Position numbers and translations under genes: made by a program
In this document: positions 1 to 12,816 of the stretch, in pieces
Numbering within the stretch: the first letter of the stretch is position 1
Layout of the letters: each line of letters opens with the position of its first letter
Notes under the pieces: generated by a model
Told to the model about the DNA's origin: nothing
What the model saw: only the letters and a program-made list of their open reading frames with translations
Database searches by the model: none
Assembly (NCBI GenBank): GCA_023525715.1
Contig: CM042012.1
Location: 40,831,528-40,895,527 of the forward strand
Length of the DNA stretch: 64,000 nt
Direction: 5' to 3'
DNA from: Cichorium intybus
Taxonomy: Eukaryota > Streptophyta > Magnoliopsida > Asterales > Asteraceae

Positions 1-1076
1 AGCACAGTGGTAGTCAGGGTCGATCTGCAGGAGCTACGTGGTCAGATCAGATGACAGATTACCAACTATAGTGTCACGCTATAGTCGGAGGACTTTAGTT
101 TCTAAACCCTTGCTACTAAAGCTCAAAAAAAACCTAAACTGAACAATCCCAAAACAAGCATAGACTAAGCTAAGCTTCAAACCAAACGTAGTTACTTTCT
201 GAAATCAGAAGTGCATCTCTAATTCAGAAGTAAACAAAGGCATCCAAACAATCCAAACATAAACCAAAACAAGGTGTAAACTAAACCAATAACTAAGATC
301 CAATGGGACAGTCACTTGCTAAAGTTCAAACCTAAAAAGCTAACCTAATTGGCTACTGAAATCAGCAAGGGAAAACAGTCCAACAAGGTCAAAACAAACA
401 TCCAATCACAATCCAAACACACACAATCAATAGCAATCATTAAAACACCGAAAAACCAAGGTTACTTGTAACCAAATGATTTCCATTAACCAAAACGAAT
501 TCCAGAGGTACAAATAGTAACCAAATGATTCAAAAACATAAACTAAAGTCTAATATCAGTGGTTGTCACTCCCAAAGATACTAGCTAACGATTACTAACT
601 ATCTAGCTAAATGAAAATAAATTCTAAAACATGAAAATACCAAATAAGAGGTTGCCGATGCTTCATCGCAGAGTCAAAGAGCCTTCAGGTCGATTTTCCA
701 CCGGGTCTTTGCTAGGGTTTTCGGCTGTAAATGGCTCTATTTATAATTGCAATTTTCCCACAGCCGCACCGCGCAATTAAGAAACCTGCGGCGCGCGTAC
801 TGATCTTCTCCAGTTTTCTCGGCATTTGAATTTGTTCCACCGCCTCAAATCCGCGTCGCGCCTTCTTGATTTCCGCGGTGCGCGTACGTATTTTCCTGAT
901 TTTATCTTCTTTTCCAAACTTTCTCCAATTTGCACGCTTTTGGCCCCTGTTTTCATTATTTTCTTCCAAACAAGTACTGACACGAAAAGTGATAATACCA
1001 CGATATATATAATATAAATTCACTAAGAATAGGGCTCAACAACGACTAAAATATGCAATATCACTAGGCGTTGTCA
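1..1076 (-). repeat. Athila-like 3' LTR, missing its outer 55 bp
   Basis: This aligns along its whole length to 10484-11559, so about 55 bp lie before position 1. It ends in GCGTTGTCA at 1076. A TATAAATA box on the minus strand lies at 738-745. The ORFs in it on both strands (712-1023 for example) recur in the other LTR and are not genes. Confidence 0.9.
738..745 (-). promoter_or_regulatory. LTR TATA box (left Athila LTR)
   Basis: Complement reads TATAAATA, conserved at the matching place in the other LTR (11221-11228). The position inside the LTR fits the transcription start of the retroelement. Inferred from the motif only. Confidence 0.55.
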
Positions 1077-2375
1077 AACACCCCACACTTGTGCCTTGCT
1101 TGTCCCCAAGCAAGAGAGGCTTTAATAAATTCTAACTAAGACTCAAACAATTTTTGACTATGTTCAGTTTCAAAGCTTATTGCCTCAAGAGTTAGAGTGA
1201 AATAGTTCGCGAGAACCTAATCAGAATGTTCTTTGGAATTCATGGCTTTCTAGAGAACCCTTGATTACAAATTTTCTGTCCACAATGAAGTGTACTTACT
1301 TATTCAGATTCTAAAGGTCATTAAGGAATTTTCCATGACTTTCTATGTTGTCCGTGTAGCGAGCTTTCAGAAATACCATCCCAGACCAGACGATCTTAGG
1401 TGGCAAGGTGCATAAGTCCCACCCATTTTAGACCTACCGGCTCGAACAACAAAGGCCACAGATTGACATTTCCTTCCTAAATTCCAATCCTAAAACAATC
1501 CAATCGTCTAACTCCTAAAACTCAACTTGTTTGACTAACTAATAGCATGATCACAACTAAATAGTATCTCTTGAAAAATACTAATGCTATCACAATCACA
1601 AACCATTCGTTTCAAAATTACAATTTAGTAAAAATTTTGAAAAAGTTGCTAAAATTTTGAAAATTAGTCTTTTCTCGCAAAAATTTCAAAAAACTACTCT
1701 TTCGACCGTCCACACCCCACACTTAAAACCGTACAACGTCCCCGTTGTACATAAAAAATATTTTAGAAGAAGGGAGAAAGAGTTACCCCTTTGGACGGTA
1801 GATCGCTTGGTTGGTACTCGGTATCAGAGGTACAAATTCGAACAAAAAAAATCCTTGATTTCGCATTCTGGAGTTGTAGCGCAACAGTAAACACGCCGAT
1901 GGTCAAGACAAGTGGAGGGGGCACGGTGACCCCACACTTGTCTGAGACAACTCCACCCCAATTTGGTATAACATGCATATCTCAACAAAACATTAAACAC
2001 AAACAGATATATAAAAGAAAATATAGAAATGTACAATAAGCAAAAAATGTATGTGTTGCGGATGACCGCGGCGCGTGATTGAAGGACACGCATCGCGGTA
2101 ATTACGTGAGTTGAAATCAACGTCGAATGAGAAAAGACCGCGTCGCATGATATAATGATGCCGCGGCGCGGTAATTTCAGCAGATTACTCCAACTTCAAA
2201 ATCTCACAATAACAATTCAACACACAAAAACCATTACTGTATTATTATTATCTACTGCCTTCAAGAGGCTTATTATCCTAAACAACTTCCTAAAAACGAA
2301 TCTTTCAACTAAACCTAACAAAATGCAAATAAAAAATGTACTAAAAGAAATCAAAAATAATTACATCCATTCCTT
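1077..2375 (-). other. Athila-like 3' non-coding internal region
   Basis: Lies between the post-integrase ORF and the left LTR. It begins with the polypurine tract next to the LTR. The first 360 bp (1077-1436) recur at 11560-11918. The only ORFs are short and overlap on both strands (1657-2400), without recognisable products. GC-rich patches with CGCG words at 2065-2170 contrast with the AT-rich surroundings. Confidence 0.7.
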
Positions 2376-3679
2376 TCAACTATGTGCAGTGTCATCATAA
2401 TCACCTTCCTCTTCCTCCGGGTCGTCTTCCATGGGCTCCTCCTCTTCTTCTCTAATTGTCGGCTGGGGTCTTGGTGGAACACACTTGTTATTTGCCATAA
2501 GTGCAATCATACAGTCATCTAGCCAGAGGAGTTGTGTTTGTGTATTCTTTGTTCTTTTATCAACCTCCTGCGCTGCAGACGACTGGATCTGGTGTTCCCG
2601 CATGTGGGTCTGCAAGGCTTTTTGAAATGCCTTCACTTCATCGGCCAAATATCATGACTCCATGGTGGCCGGGGAAAGCCCTCGGGGTAAATTGATAGTC
2701 ACCCGCGGTCGCTTTTTGGAAGTTGATGGCTCGGTCCTCAGTACCGGAAATGGCGATCGCTCAGTTTCTGTGATCCCATCATCAACATAAATCACATCTC
2801 GGGAGATGGTGGTCGGCGGACTGAACGGAACTGGCTGAACAACTGTTAGTCCACGGGTGGTATGCTCGGATAGCAACCCGTAGGATTGGCCAGTCTCATT
2901 ACATAATGTCCGCCACCGAGAGCGATTTGCTTCAATGGTTCGTCCGTGATCTGCTTGAAGTAGTCAGCCACGAAATACGGAATGTTGCACGTCTGGAGCA
3001 TCCGCGTCAAACACCACAGGAGATGTAGCTCATGTGGTAGGACCCGTTCCTCGTCCGCACGAGGCCAGATCATAGTCGATATCAATGGATGCAACATTCG
3101 ATGCGCCGGTAGATGCATCAGCCCTTCGCGTACGGTATTCTCTTGATACCGCGTGGATGATATGGTACTCCAATAGTCAGCAGGAGAGAAGGAATCATCG
3201 GCATCATAGTTAGCACATCGGTGGAAGGTGTCGAACCCCGGTGCCTCTGATTCTTCCTGAGTATACAGCCCGATTCGATAACCAAATTCCCGTAGACTGC
3301 AGCTCCGGTTGTGATTACCCAACCGAAACTGCACCATTTCTTCAGTGTCCATCCCCAGTGGCTGATTATCAAAGTGGTAGCTTGCAAGAGATTGCAAAAG
3401 CACATGATAAATAGGTTCTTCCATGTGAACCACGTTTTCAATGGCCCGACATGTGTAGATAAGCTTGCCATTCTCGTAGCCCCCTTGGACCAACCAATCT
3501 TGCAAATGATCCATGATTCCCGATTCCTTGGTCAACTCCCAGTTGACCGGCCGGGCGGGAAGGATTCTCTTGTGTTGCTACACAGATCGGCGATTGTAGA
3601 AGCTATAAGCCCGTGTTCTGCCAACTCCTGTAGCCAAGGAGTTCCAGTCAATTGATTCTGAACTTGCGGAAGAAGACAT
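2376..3679 (-). pseudogene. Athila-type post-integrase ORF (env-like position), broken
   Basis: A serine-rich start (MSSSASSESIDWNSLATGVG) at 3679 opens a reading frame of roughly 430 codons downstream of integrase, where Athila elements carry their third ORF, often described as env-like. I see no convincing signal peptide or transmembrane helix, so the env label is positional only. The frame is interrupted by an in-frame TAG at 3578-3580, a frameshift at about 2850-2876 where two frames overlap, and a stop at 2649-2651. The middle part (2846-3535) is the longest open stretch, 229 residues. The C-terminus (2376-2648) is acidic, with runs of Glu and Asp. Function unknown; plant genomes contain many homologues in retroelements. 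Confidence 0.65.
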
Positions 3680-4460
3680 CGTGCCTGCAGAAATCACAAA
3701 ATTGACAATTACTGCACTGTTTTGGCGTTCGAAGCGGCGCGCACGTAACATCCCCCGACGTGTCAAATGAACATTCATAACCCGCGTCGTAGACTGTACA
3801 GGCCGCGGCACGGCGAACGATTTCAGCTAAAAAAATCAAGCATTCTATCCAATTCAATCCCGTTAACTTTAATCTAACTATTGGGTTTCATGCAGTACAG
3901 TACTATAAACCTAATTTGGCTATCAATTTCATCAGATGATTACGACATTGTGAACTACAGCATCATTTAGGCAAGTTCGAGACTATAAAGACAAAGAGGA
4001 GAAAAAGAAGAACTTACTTGAATTTCAGTGAAGAGAAAAGAATGCAGATGACTTGATTGATTGAAAGGCTTTTACCGCAGTGAAAAGAATCACGAGTTTT
4101 GCAAATTGATTATATGCAGTTGTGGGAATTTTGGATAGCTTTCAAAACTCTGTTTTAGTGATTATCTTTAATTTCAAATTAAGATAAGGCCGCGGCGCGG
4201 GAAGCTTCTATCCGCGTCGCGTATAAAAATCTGATTTTAAATGTAATCGCGAAAACTCAATACGCGCGGTGCGGATCCTAAGATACCGCGTCGCGGTACT
4301 GCAAAATTACCAAAATGACCCCACACTTGCCTTTTTCTCACCGTGATAAAAAATGGATGTAATGAATTATTAGAAAAATGCAAATGTACAGATGATGATC
4401 GGGTTGCCTCCCGACAAGCGCTAAGTTTAACGTCTTCAGCCAGACGTGCACTTACCTGAT
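3680..4460. other. Non-coding spacer between integrase and third ORF
   Basis: About 780 bp of retroelement sequence with no supported ORF. It contains GC-rich CGCG-type patches at 4190-4300. Possibly the leader or intron region of the third ORF; no splice signals were established. Confidence 0.5.
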
Positions 4461-5765
4461 TTATACAGTATACACTGGAACATCTACCACGAATTCGACT
4501 GTCTCCACTTCCAGTTTCTGGAACGTGCCCGCAACTACATAAGGTTTGAGCCTATGTCCATTGACTTTAAATGGTTGACAACCTTTCAAGTCCTGAATCT
4601 CTACTGCGCCATAGTCTGTGATGCTGACCACCGCATAAGGGCCATTCCATTTACTCCTGAGTTTCCCGGGAAACATCTTCAATCGCGAGTTGTACAGCCA
4701 CACTTTCTGTCCTACCTCAAAGGTTTTCAAGCGGAGCTTGGCATCGTGATACCGTTTCATCTTTGATTTGTATGTGGCCGCATTTTCATATGCTTCGTCT
4801 CATAGCTCCTCTAATTCCGATAACTGGAGTTTCCTTTCCTTTCCTGCTTCCTTGTAATCCATGTTGACTTGTTTGATTGCCCATAAGGCACGATTGGCAA
4901 GCTCAACTGGTAGATGACAGCCTTTCCCATAAACCAACCGATATGGAGTTGTTCCAATCGGTGTCTTGTAAGCAGTGCGGTATGCCCAAAGTGCATCATC
5001 CAACCTAAGTGACCAATCCTTTCTATCGGTCTTGACAGTCTTTTGCAGGATTTCCTTTATTTGCCTATTAGATACTTCCACTTGGCCACTCGTCTGAGGA
5101 TGATAGGGTGTTGCAATCCGATGATTCACTCCATAGTGCTTTAGCAATCTTCCGAATTTAAAATTCTTGAAGTGGGACCCTCCATCACTGATGATTACTC
5201 GTGGAACTCCATTCCTAGTGAAAATATTTTTCTTCACGAATTTACACACCACATGGTGGTCGTTCGTACGAGTTGCCTCTGCTTCGATCCATTTGGACAC
5301 GTAATCCACTGCTACCAGAATGTAAACATAACCATGTGACGTAGGAAATGGACCCATGAAGTCAATTCCCCAGACATCGAAAATGTCCACTACCAAGATT
5401 GGATTCAAGGGCATCTGATCCCTTTTTGATATATTTCCTAACTGCTGGCAGTTGAGGCATTCCTTAGCAGTTTGATGTGCGTCTCTGAAAATTGTTGGCC
5501 AATATAATCCAGCTTCGAGAACTTTGTACCCCGTCTTTTTACCACTGAAATGCCTTCCACATGCTGACGCATGGCAATGCTCCAATACCTCACCGATTTC
5601 GCTATCAAGCACACATCGCCGAATTATTTGATCCTCTCCCACCTTGAAAAGGTCAGGATCATCCCATATAAATCTTTTTGCATATGTGCGGAACTGCTTT
5701 TGTCTTTGTTTGGTCCAATGTGTCGGTATTGCTCCTGTGGCCAAGAAATTCACATAGTTTGCGTA
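4461..5765 (-). pseudogene. Athila-like integrase, broken by stops
   Basis: This is the 3' part of pol, in the same frame as the reverse transcriptase at 5766-9089 and separated from it only by the TAG at 5766-5768. The open stretch 4800-5753 encodes an HHCC zinc-binding region (H61, H68, C99, C102 of that stretch) and the DDE catalytic core: D in GIDFMG (131), D in ISDGGS (190) and E in TSGQVEVSNR (226), with 35 residues between the last two as expected. A second in-frame TGA at 4800-4802 separates the C-terminal tail (4461-4760), which has the usual EVGQKVWLYNSRLKMFPGKL-type integrase ending. Catalytic residues are intact but the ORF is split. Confidence 0.9.
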
Positions 5766-8700
5766 CTAAGGAGCTCCAGTAAGCTCTAGCAGCTGCTCAT
5801 CCGGGAATGAATCCTTAATTCCCGCTTCCAATCCTTCAGCTGGCAATCGAGAAAGATGGTCTGCCACGACATTCTCTGCTCCCTTCTTGTCTTTAATCTC
5901 CACATCGAATTCTTGAAACAGAAGTATCCATCTAATCAATCTAGGTTTATTAGTGAGCAAGTGTCTAACGGCGCTATGATCAGTATAAACTACTACCTTG
6001 GACCCCCAAATGTATGATCGAAACTTGTCTAATGCAAATACTACGGCAAGTAATTCTTTTTCAGTAGTTGTATAATTTAATTGAGCTTCAGAAAAAGTTT
6101 TACTAGCATAACAAATAACTACAGGTTTCCGATCAATCTTCTGACCTAATACTACACCAGCAGCATAGTCACTGGCGTCACACATTATTTCGAACGGTTG
6201 AGTCCAATCAGGCGGTTTCAGGATAGGAGCCTTGACCAATTTATTTTTGAGGATATCGAATGCTTTTACACATTCTTCATCAAAAATGAATGGCACATCT
6301 TTCAAAAGAAGACCGCAGAGGGGTTTGGAGATGGTACTAAAGTCTTTGATAAACCTACGATAAAAACCCGAATGTCCTAGAAATGATCTGACCCCTTTCA
6401 CTGATCTTGGGGGTGGCAACGTGGATATGACATTGACTTTAGCACGATCAACTTCGAACCCTCTCTCAGAGACTACCTGACCTAACACTATCCCTTCTTT
6501 GACCATGAAGTGGCTCTTTTCCCAGGAAAGCACCAAATTGGATTCGACACATCTTTCCAATACTTTCTCCAAGTGATCCAAGTAGGCTTCGAATGTCGGT
6601 CCAAAGATTGAAAAGTCGTCCATGAAGATTTCTAATGCATCACCAATCATATCAGAAAAGATCGCCATCATGCATCGTTGAAATGTAGCCGACGCATTAC
6701 ACAACCCGAATGGCATTCTGCGAAAAGCAAAGGTGCCATAAGGACACGTGAATGTTGTCTTTACCTGATCCTCTGGGTGGATTGCAATCTGATTGTACCC
6801 AGAATACCCATCCAAGAAACAGTAGTACTTCTGTCCTGCTAGCTTCTCCACGATCTGATCAATGAATGGCAATGGAAAATGGTCTTTGGAAGTAGCAGTT
6901 TTGAGCTTTTGATAATCGATACAGACTCTCCATCCAGTTACGGGCCTTGTGGATACCTTTTCACCATCCTTCGTATCCACAACAGTTATTCCAGACTTCT
7001 TCGGCACTGTCTGTGTCGGACTAACCCATTCGCTGTCAGAAATCGGGTATATGATTCCAGCGTCTAACCATTTGAGAACCTCCTTTTTGACAACTTCCTT
7101 CAGATTGGGATTCAATCTCCTCTGCGTATCCCTGGCTGGTTTGGCACCTTCTTCTGTGATGATTCTATGCATGCACGTGGTTGGGCTAATTCCTTTCAAG
7201 TCTGCGATCGTCCAACCAATGGCCTCCTTGTGCTTAGACAATACCTTGAGCAATTCCTTTTCTTGTTCCCATGTCAAGTCTGCTGCTAAAATCACGGGCA
7301 AAGTATCCTTGTCCCCTAAAAAGGCATACTTTAAGTGTTCTGGTAGTGGCTTTAATTCCAGCTTCGGTGGTTCTTGTAAGGAGGGTTTCAGCGTCCTTGG
7401 AATCTCAGTCGGTAACTTCTCTATGTGAGTGCATTCTTCTGACTTCAAACCCTTCTCTCCTTCTACTTCTTTTTGCTGCTCATCATTTTCAACACTTCCT
7501 TCTTCTTGAGTTTTTATCGCCTCTGATTGAAGTACCTCTGGAGTGTACTGCTGCACTAGCTCGTCTATAATATCTACTTGATAGCACTCCTCTTCTTCCA
7601 TGCTACTTCCCTTGGCATTGGCATTGAAAATGTTGATCTTGGCCTGTTGGTACCCAAAAGATATTCCCATTTCTCCATTGCGACAAGCGATATTTGCATT
7701 GGCAGTGGCCAAAAACGGTCGCCCTAAAATGATCGTGGGTTGTTCTCCATTGGTCGCCTGACGAGTGTCCAAAACTAGAAAATCTGCTGGGTAGTAAAAT
7801 TCTCCCACCTTGATGATGACATCAACTAACATCCCCCTGGGGATCTTTGTAGATTTATCTGCCAATTGCAAAATTACGTCGGTAGATCTCATGGTGCCAA
7901 ACTCGTGCTTGTCAAATAACTGTCCAGGTAATATGTTCACACTTGCACCTAAATCTAACAAAGCCCTTTTAATGTGTACATTGTCTAAATCTACTGAGAT
8001 GAGAGGAACTCCAGGATCCTTCATCTTTGGAGGAAGCGCGTCTATTAAGATAGAACTTACATTCTCAGGTAAGCTAATCATCTTAGGCAAATGGGACAAT
8101 ATATGTTTCTTATGTATGCACATATCCTTAAGAAACTTAGCATACGCGGGAACTTCCTTAATGAGTTTAACTAATGGAATGTTAACCTTAATCTGACTAA
8201 ACAGTTCCCACATATCTTCTTCCTGTGGTCCCTTCTTCCCATATGGTCTTTTCTCTGGCTTTTCCAAAGCTGTAGGAAAAGCAACTGTCCCACTTGATTC
8301 TCCTTTCTCCCATGTACTCGTTTGCTTCTTCTTCTTTGCTTGTTCCTCCTTATCCTTCTTTTCTTCTTTCTCCATTTCTTCTTTTTCATCAAAGATTATT
8401 TCTACATCGCTATCTTCGTCCACAGGCGGGGCTGTAACTTTATTATCCACTTTCTTCCTGCTCCTAAGCGTGATCACCTCATTTACTTGTACCTTTGACG
8501 CCTGCGCCCTTTCCTGAGCTCTATCCTCCTCCATTTTAATAATCAATTCTCCTAACATCAGAATTGCTTCTGAATTAGACTTCTCCACTTCCTGAAGCTT
8601 GACAAACATCCCAAAGATTTCATGTATACCAATGTTCATTCCTCCTGCTGGCGGTGGAGGTTGCACCTGCTGTTGCCTCATTGGTTGTTGCCTCACTTCC

Positions 8701-9089
8701 CGTTGTTGATTACTTCGGAATGGTCTTGGTGCATTGTGAAATCGAACGTACCCATGTACTTGACTAATCTCCTCATGAGTCACTGAACATTCATTGTGAT
8801 TATGTCCTATACCCCCGCATGTGTTGCATACAACTTGCCCATGCAGCACATATGCTCCTTTTTCTTGCTGAAACCTCGCGAGCATTTGATTGAACTTCTT
8901 ACTCACAGCACTGAGCTCCTTCTGAATTTTTGTCTTCCACTTGCTTTCTGCTTCCATATTCGCTACATAGACTGTATTATCTTTCATGGTTCCGCTAACC
9001 TTCGATCCTAAGCTCAACTGCTCCAGGAATCTCCAAGTGTCTTCCGGCTCTTGCCACATAAATGTCCCGCTTGACGAGGCATTTATCAT
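5766..9089 (-). pseudogene. Athila-like gag C-terminus, protease, reverse transcriptase and RNase H
   Basis: Long open frame of 1107 codons. A gag zinc knuckle CNTCGGIGHNHNEC lies at residues 88-101. A Lys/Glu-rich linker follows. The aspartic protease motif DLGAS is at 379-383. The reverse transcriptase has the fingers-palm motif RVCIDYQKL near 721 and the active site FMDD at 822-825. RNase H starts with CDASDYAAGVV near 970 and continues to YTDHSAVRHLL near 1036. The first codon in this frame is not the true start: gag lies upstream and is joined by a one-base frameshift at about 9089. The frame ends at a TAG (5766-5768), after which integrase continues in frame. The codons and motifs are otherwise well preserved. 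Confidence 0.93.
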
Positions 9090-10294
9090 TGCTTGGTGTG
9101 TTCGCTGACTCCCTCAAAGAACAACTTCACTAACTGCCATTTGGGAACTTCATGATGCGGGCAGGATCGCAATAACTCCTTCAACCTATCAAATGCTTAG
9201 TGGAAAGCCTCTCCAGGCTGCTGCTGAAAGTTTTGAATTTCTCGTCTGACCTCTGTGGTTTTACTAACTGGGTAGAATTCTTGTAAAAATTTTGACTTGA
9301 GTTGATCCCAACTAGTGATATTATTAGATGGAAGAGAAGTGAACCAATATTTGGCCTTATCCTTTAGCGTGAAAGGAAATAATCTTAATCTAAAAGCATC
9401 CTTATTGGCATTTCTAGGAGTATTAGCATTCGCGATAGATATAAACTCATACAAATGATTGTATGGGTCATCAGTTTTATATCCTCTGAATTGAGTTAAT
9501 ATTCCTATCAGCTGAGGCCTAATTTCTACATGGTGTTCTACATCATCAAGAATATAGATGGGTGATGAGTCATCATACTCCCGTGGCTGGAAGTGTGATG
9601 CAACCGATTGCCCCCTCGGGTGTGAAAAATATAATGGTTGAACAGGATTACCGTAACATTGAGGATCATTGTATCCATGCTGACCTTGATGCTGTTGTTC
9701 TCTTTTTGGAGGTCCCCGACCTCGGTCCCATGGTTGCTGTGGTGCTGGTGGAACCCATCCTTCATCTTCCTCATCATATCTCTCCTCTTCCTCTGGATAC
9801 TGGTACTGTGGCTGAGGAGGTTGCTGGTATTGTTGCGGTTGTGTAGGTTGGAATGTGGTTTGAGGTTTAAATAGTACTAGTTGTGGTTGAGAAAATGGTT
9901 AAGAAGTTGGTGTCTACTGTCTAGAGACTAGGGTGCCATCACGGGTCGGCTTTCCCCAAGACATTGCAGAGGTGAATGGATTAGTGGATTGTGGTTGTGA
10001 TACTGGTAGAAATGGTGGAATCGATGGCGGAGTGCATGATGGTATGGGTACAGGGGCTGAAACTACACCACCAGAAGCACTCGTGCTCCCGAATTGAAAC
10101 TCCGAAATCGGGGGAATAAAAGACATCCCCGTTGCCTCACCTGATGGTTCCTGGGCAACACTTACTGTACTACTACTGACATGACTGAAACTCATTGTAT
10201 TTAAACGCCTACGTGCACGGATTTTGCGCGCAGTTCGCTCAATCTTTGAGTCAAAATGCAAAGGGGATAATTGCTCACCCCTGCGGGTACGCAT
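9090..10294 (-). pseudogene. Athila-like gag, N-terminal part, broken
   Basis: The likely start is the ATG at 10294, giving MRTRRGEQLSPLHFDSKIER, a typical N-terminus for gag of this lineage. In-frame stops lie at 9914-9916 and close by at about 9899. Downstream, a Gln/Pro-rich stretch and the capsid segment (9197-9454) with PRNANKDAFRLRLFPFTLKD and QEFYPVSKTTEVRREIQNFQ are recognisable. A further stop (TAA at 9197-9199) replaces one codon in the motif GEAFH-x-AF. A one-base loss at about 9089 moves the frame into the long pol ORF. The role would be the structural particle protein; this copy cannot make it. Confidence 0.85.
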
Positions 10295-10410
10295 GCACTT
10301 ATGCAAAACGCCTGCAAAATCTAAAACACAAAAACTAATCAAATGAAACTCAAAGAAAATAAAGAAACTAGAATTCATACTAATCACCTAATCTAAGCTC
10401 ACAGCTCCCC

Positions 10411-10428
10411 GGCAATGGCGCCAAAATT
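10411..10428 (-). other. Primer binding site of the Athila-like element
   Basis: The complement next to the right LTR contains TTTTGGCGCCATTGCCGGGG. This is the TGGCGCC-type primer site usual in Athila/Tat retroelements and confirms minus-strand orientation with the 5' LTR on the right. Confidence 0.75.
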
Positions 10429-11559
10429 TGACACGCCTAGGTCGTCGTGCGGTCAAAAATAAGAGAAACCTAACACACACACTAGCACAGTGGTAGTCAG
10501 GGTCGATCCGCAAGAGCTACGTGGTCAGATCAGATGACAGATTACCGACTATAGTGTCACGCTATAGTCGGAGGACTTTAGTTTCCAAACCCTTGCTACT
10601 AAAGCTCAAAAAAAACCTAAACTAAACAATCCCAAAACAAGCATAGACTAAGCTAAGCTTCAAACCAAACCTAGTTACTTTCTGAAATCAGAAGTGCATC
10701 CCTAATTCAGAAGTAAACAAAGGCATCCAAGCAATCCAAACATAAACCAAAACAAGGTGTAAACTAAACCAATAACTAAGATCCAATGGGACAGTCACTT
10801 GCTAAAGTTCAAACCTAAAAAGCTAACCTAATTGGCTACTGAAATCAGCAAGGGAAAACAGTAAAACAAGGTCAAAACAAACATCCAATCCCAATCCAAA
10901 CACACACAATCAATAACAATCATTAAAACACCGAAAAACCAAGGTTACTTGTAACCAAATGATTTCCATTAACCAAAACGAATTCCACAGGTACAAATAG
11001 TAACCAAATGATTCAAAAACATAAACTAAAGCCTAATATCAGTGGTTGTCACTCCCAAAGATACTAGCTAACGATTACTAACTATCTAGCTAAATGAAAA
11101 TAAATTCTAAAACATGAAAATACCAAATAAGAGGTTGATGATGCTTCATCACAGAGTCAAAGAGCCTTCAGGTCGATTTTCCACCGGGTCTTTGCTAGGG
11201 TTTTCGGCTGTAAATGGCTCTATTTATAGTTGCAATTTTCCCGCAGCCGTGCCGTGCAATTAAGAAACCCGCGGCACGCGTACTGATTTTCTCCCGTTTT
11301 CTCGGCATTTGAATTTGTTCCACCGCCTCAAAGCCGCATCGCACCTTCTTGATTTCCGCGGCGCACGTACGTATTTTCCTGATTTTATCTTCTTTTCCAA
11401 ACTTTCTCCAATTTGCACGCTTTTGGTCCCTGTTTTCATTATTTTCTTCCAAACAAGTACTGGCACGAAAAGTGAGAATACCACGATATATATGATATAA
11501 ATTCACTAAGAATAGGGCTTAACAACGACTAAAATATGCAATATCACTAGGCGTTGTCA
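10429..11559 (-). repeat. Athila-like 5' LTR, complete (1131 bp)
   Basis: Starts TGACACGCCTAG and ends CTAGGCGTTGTCA, giving inverted terminal motifs. It aligns to 1-1076 with about 36 differences. TATA box at 11221-11228 (minus). No target-site duplication lies at its right edge, because element-internal sequence continues there (11560-11918). Confidence 0.92.
11221..11228 (-). promoter_or_regulatory. LTR TATA box (right Athila LTR)
   Basis: Complement TATAAATA, conserved with 738-745. This is the promoter-bearing 5' LTR in the element's orientation. Confidence 0.55.
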
Positions 11560-11918
11560 AACACCCTACACTTGTGTCTTGCTTGTCCCCAAGCAAGAGA
11601 GTTTTTAATAAATTCTAACTAAGACTCAAACAATTTTTGACTGTGTTCAGTTTCAAAGCTTATTGCCTCAAGAGTTAGAGTGAAATAGTTCGCGAGAACC
11701 TAATCAGAATGTTCTTTGGAATTCATGGTTTTCTAGAGAACCCTTGATTACAAATTTTCTGTCCACAATGAAGTGTACTTACTCATTCAGATTCTAAAGG
11801 CCATTAAGGAATTGTCCATGACTTTCTATGTTGTCCGTGTAGCGAGCTTTCAGAAATATTATCCCAGACCAGACGATCTTAGGTGGCAAGGTGCATAAGT
11901 CCCACCCATTTTAGACCT
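11560..11918 (-). mobile_element. Fragment of a second Athila-like internal region
   Basis: Aligns to 1077-1436 with about a dozen differences, including the polypurine tract next to the LTR. It stops abruptly after TTTTAGACCT at 11918. It is the 3' non-coding part of another element sharing the LTR at 10429-11559. Confidence 0.85.

Positions 11919-12816
<898 letters not shown>

Larger units (their letters stand above)
1..11559 (-). mobile_element. Athila-like Ty3/gypsy LTR retrotransposon, decayed
   Basis: Two direct repeats (1-1076, cut by the window edge, and 10429-11559) flank an internal region that on the minus strand reads gag, protease, reverse transcriptase, RNase H, integrase and a further ORF. 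The LTR ends are TGACACGCCTAG and CTAGGCGTTGTCA. A primer binding site follows the right LTR and a G-rich tract (complement of ACACCCCACAC) precedes the left LTR. The protease DLGAS motif, the primer site and an extra ORF after integrase are traits known for the Athila lineage. The two LTRs differ at about 36 of 1076 positions by eye (about 3%). Several premature stops and a frameshift make the copy non-functional. Confidence 0.9.

Noticed and set aside
712..1023. 103-codon ORF repeated at 11195-11506
   Set aside because: Located in both Athila LTRs, in the promoter/leader region. It has no domain and is duplicated only because LTRs are duplicated.
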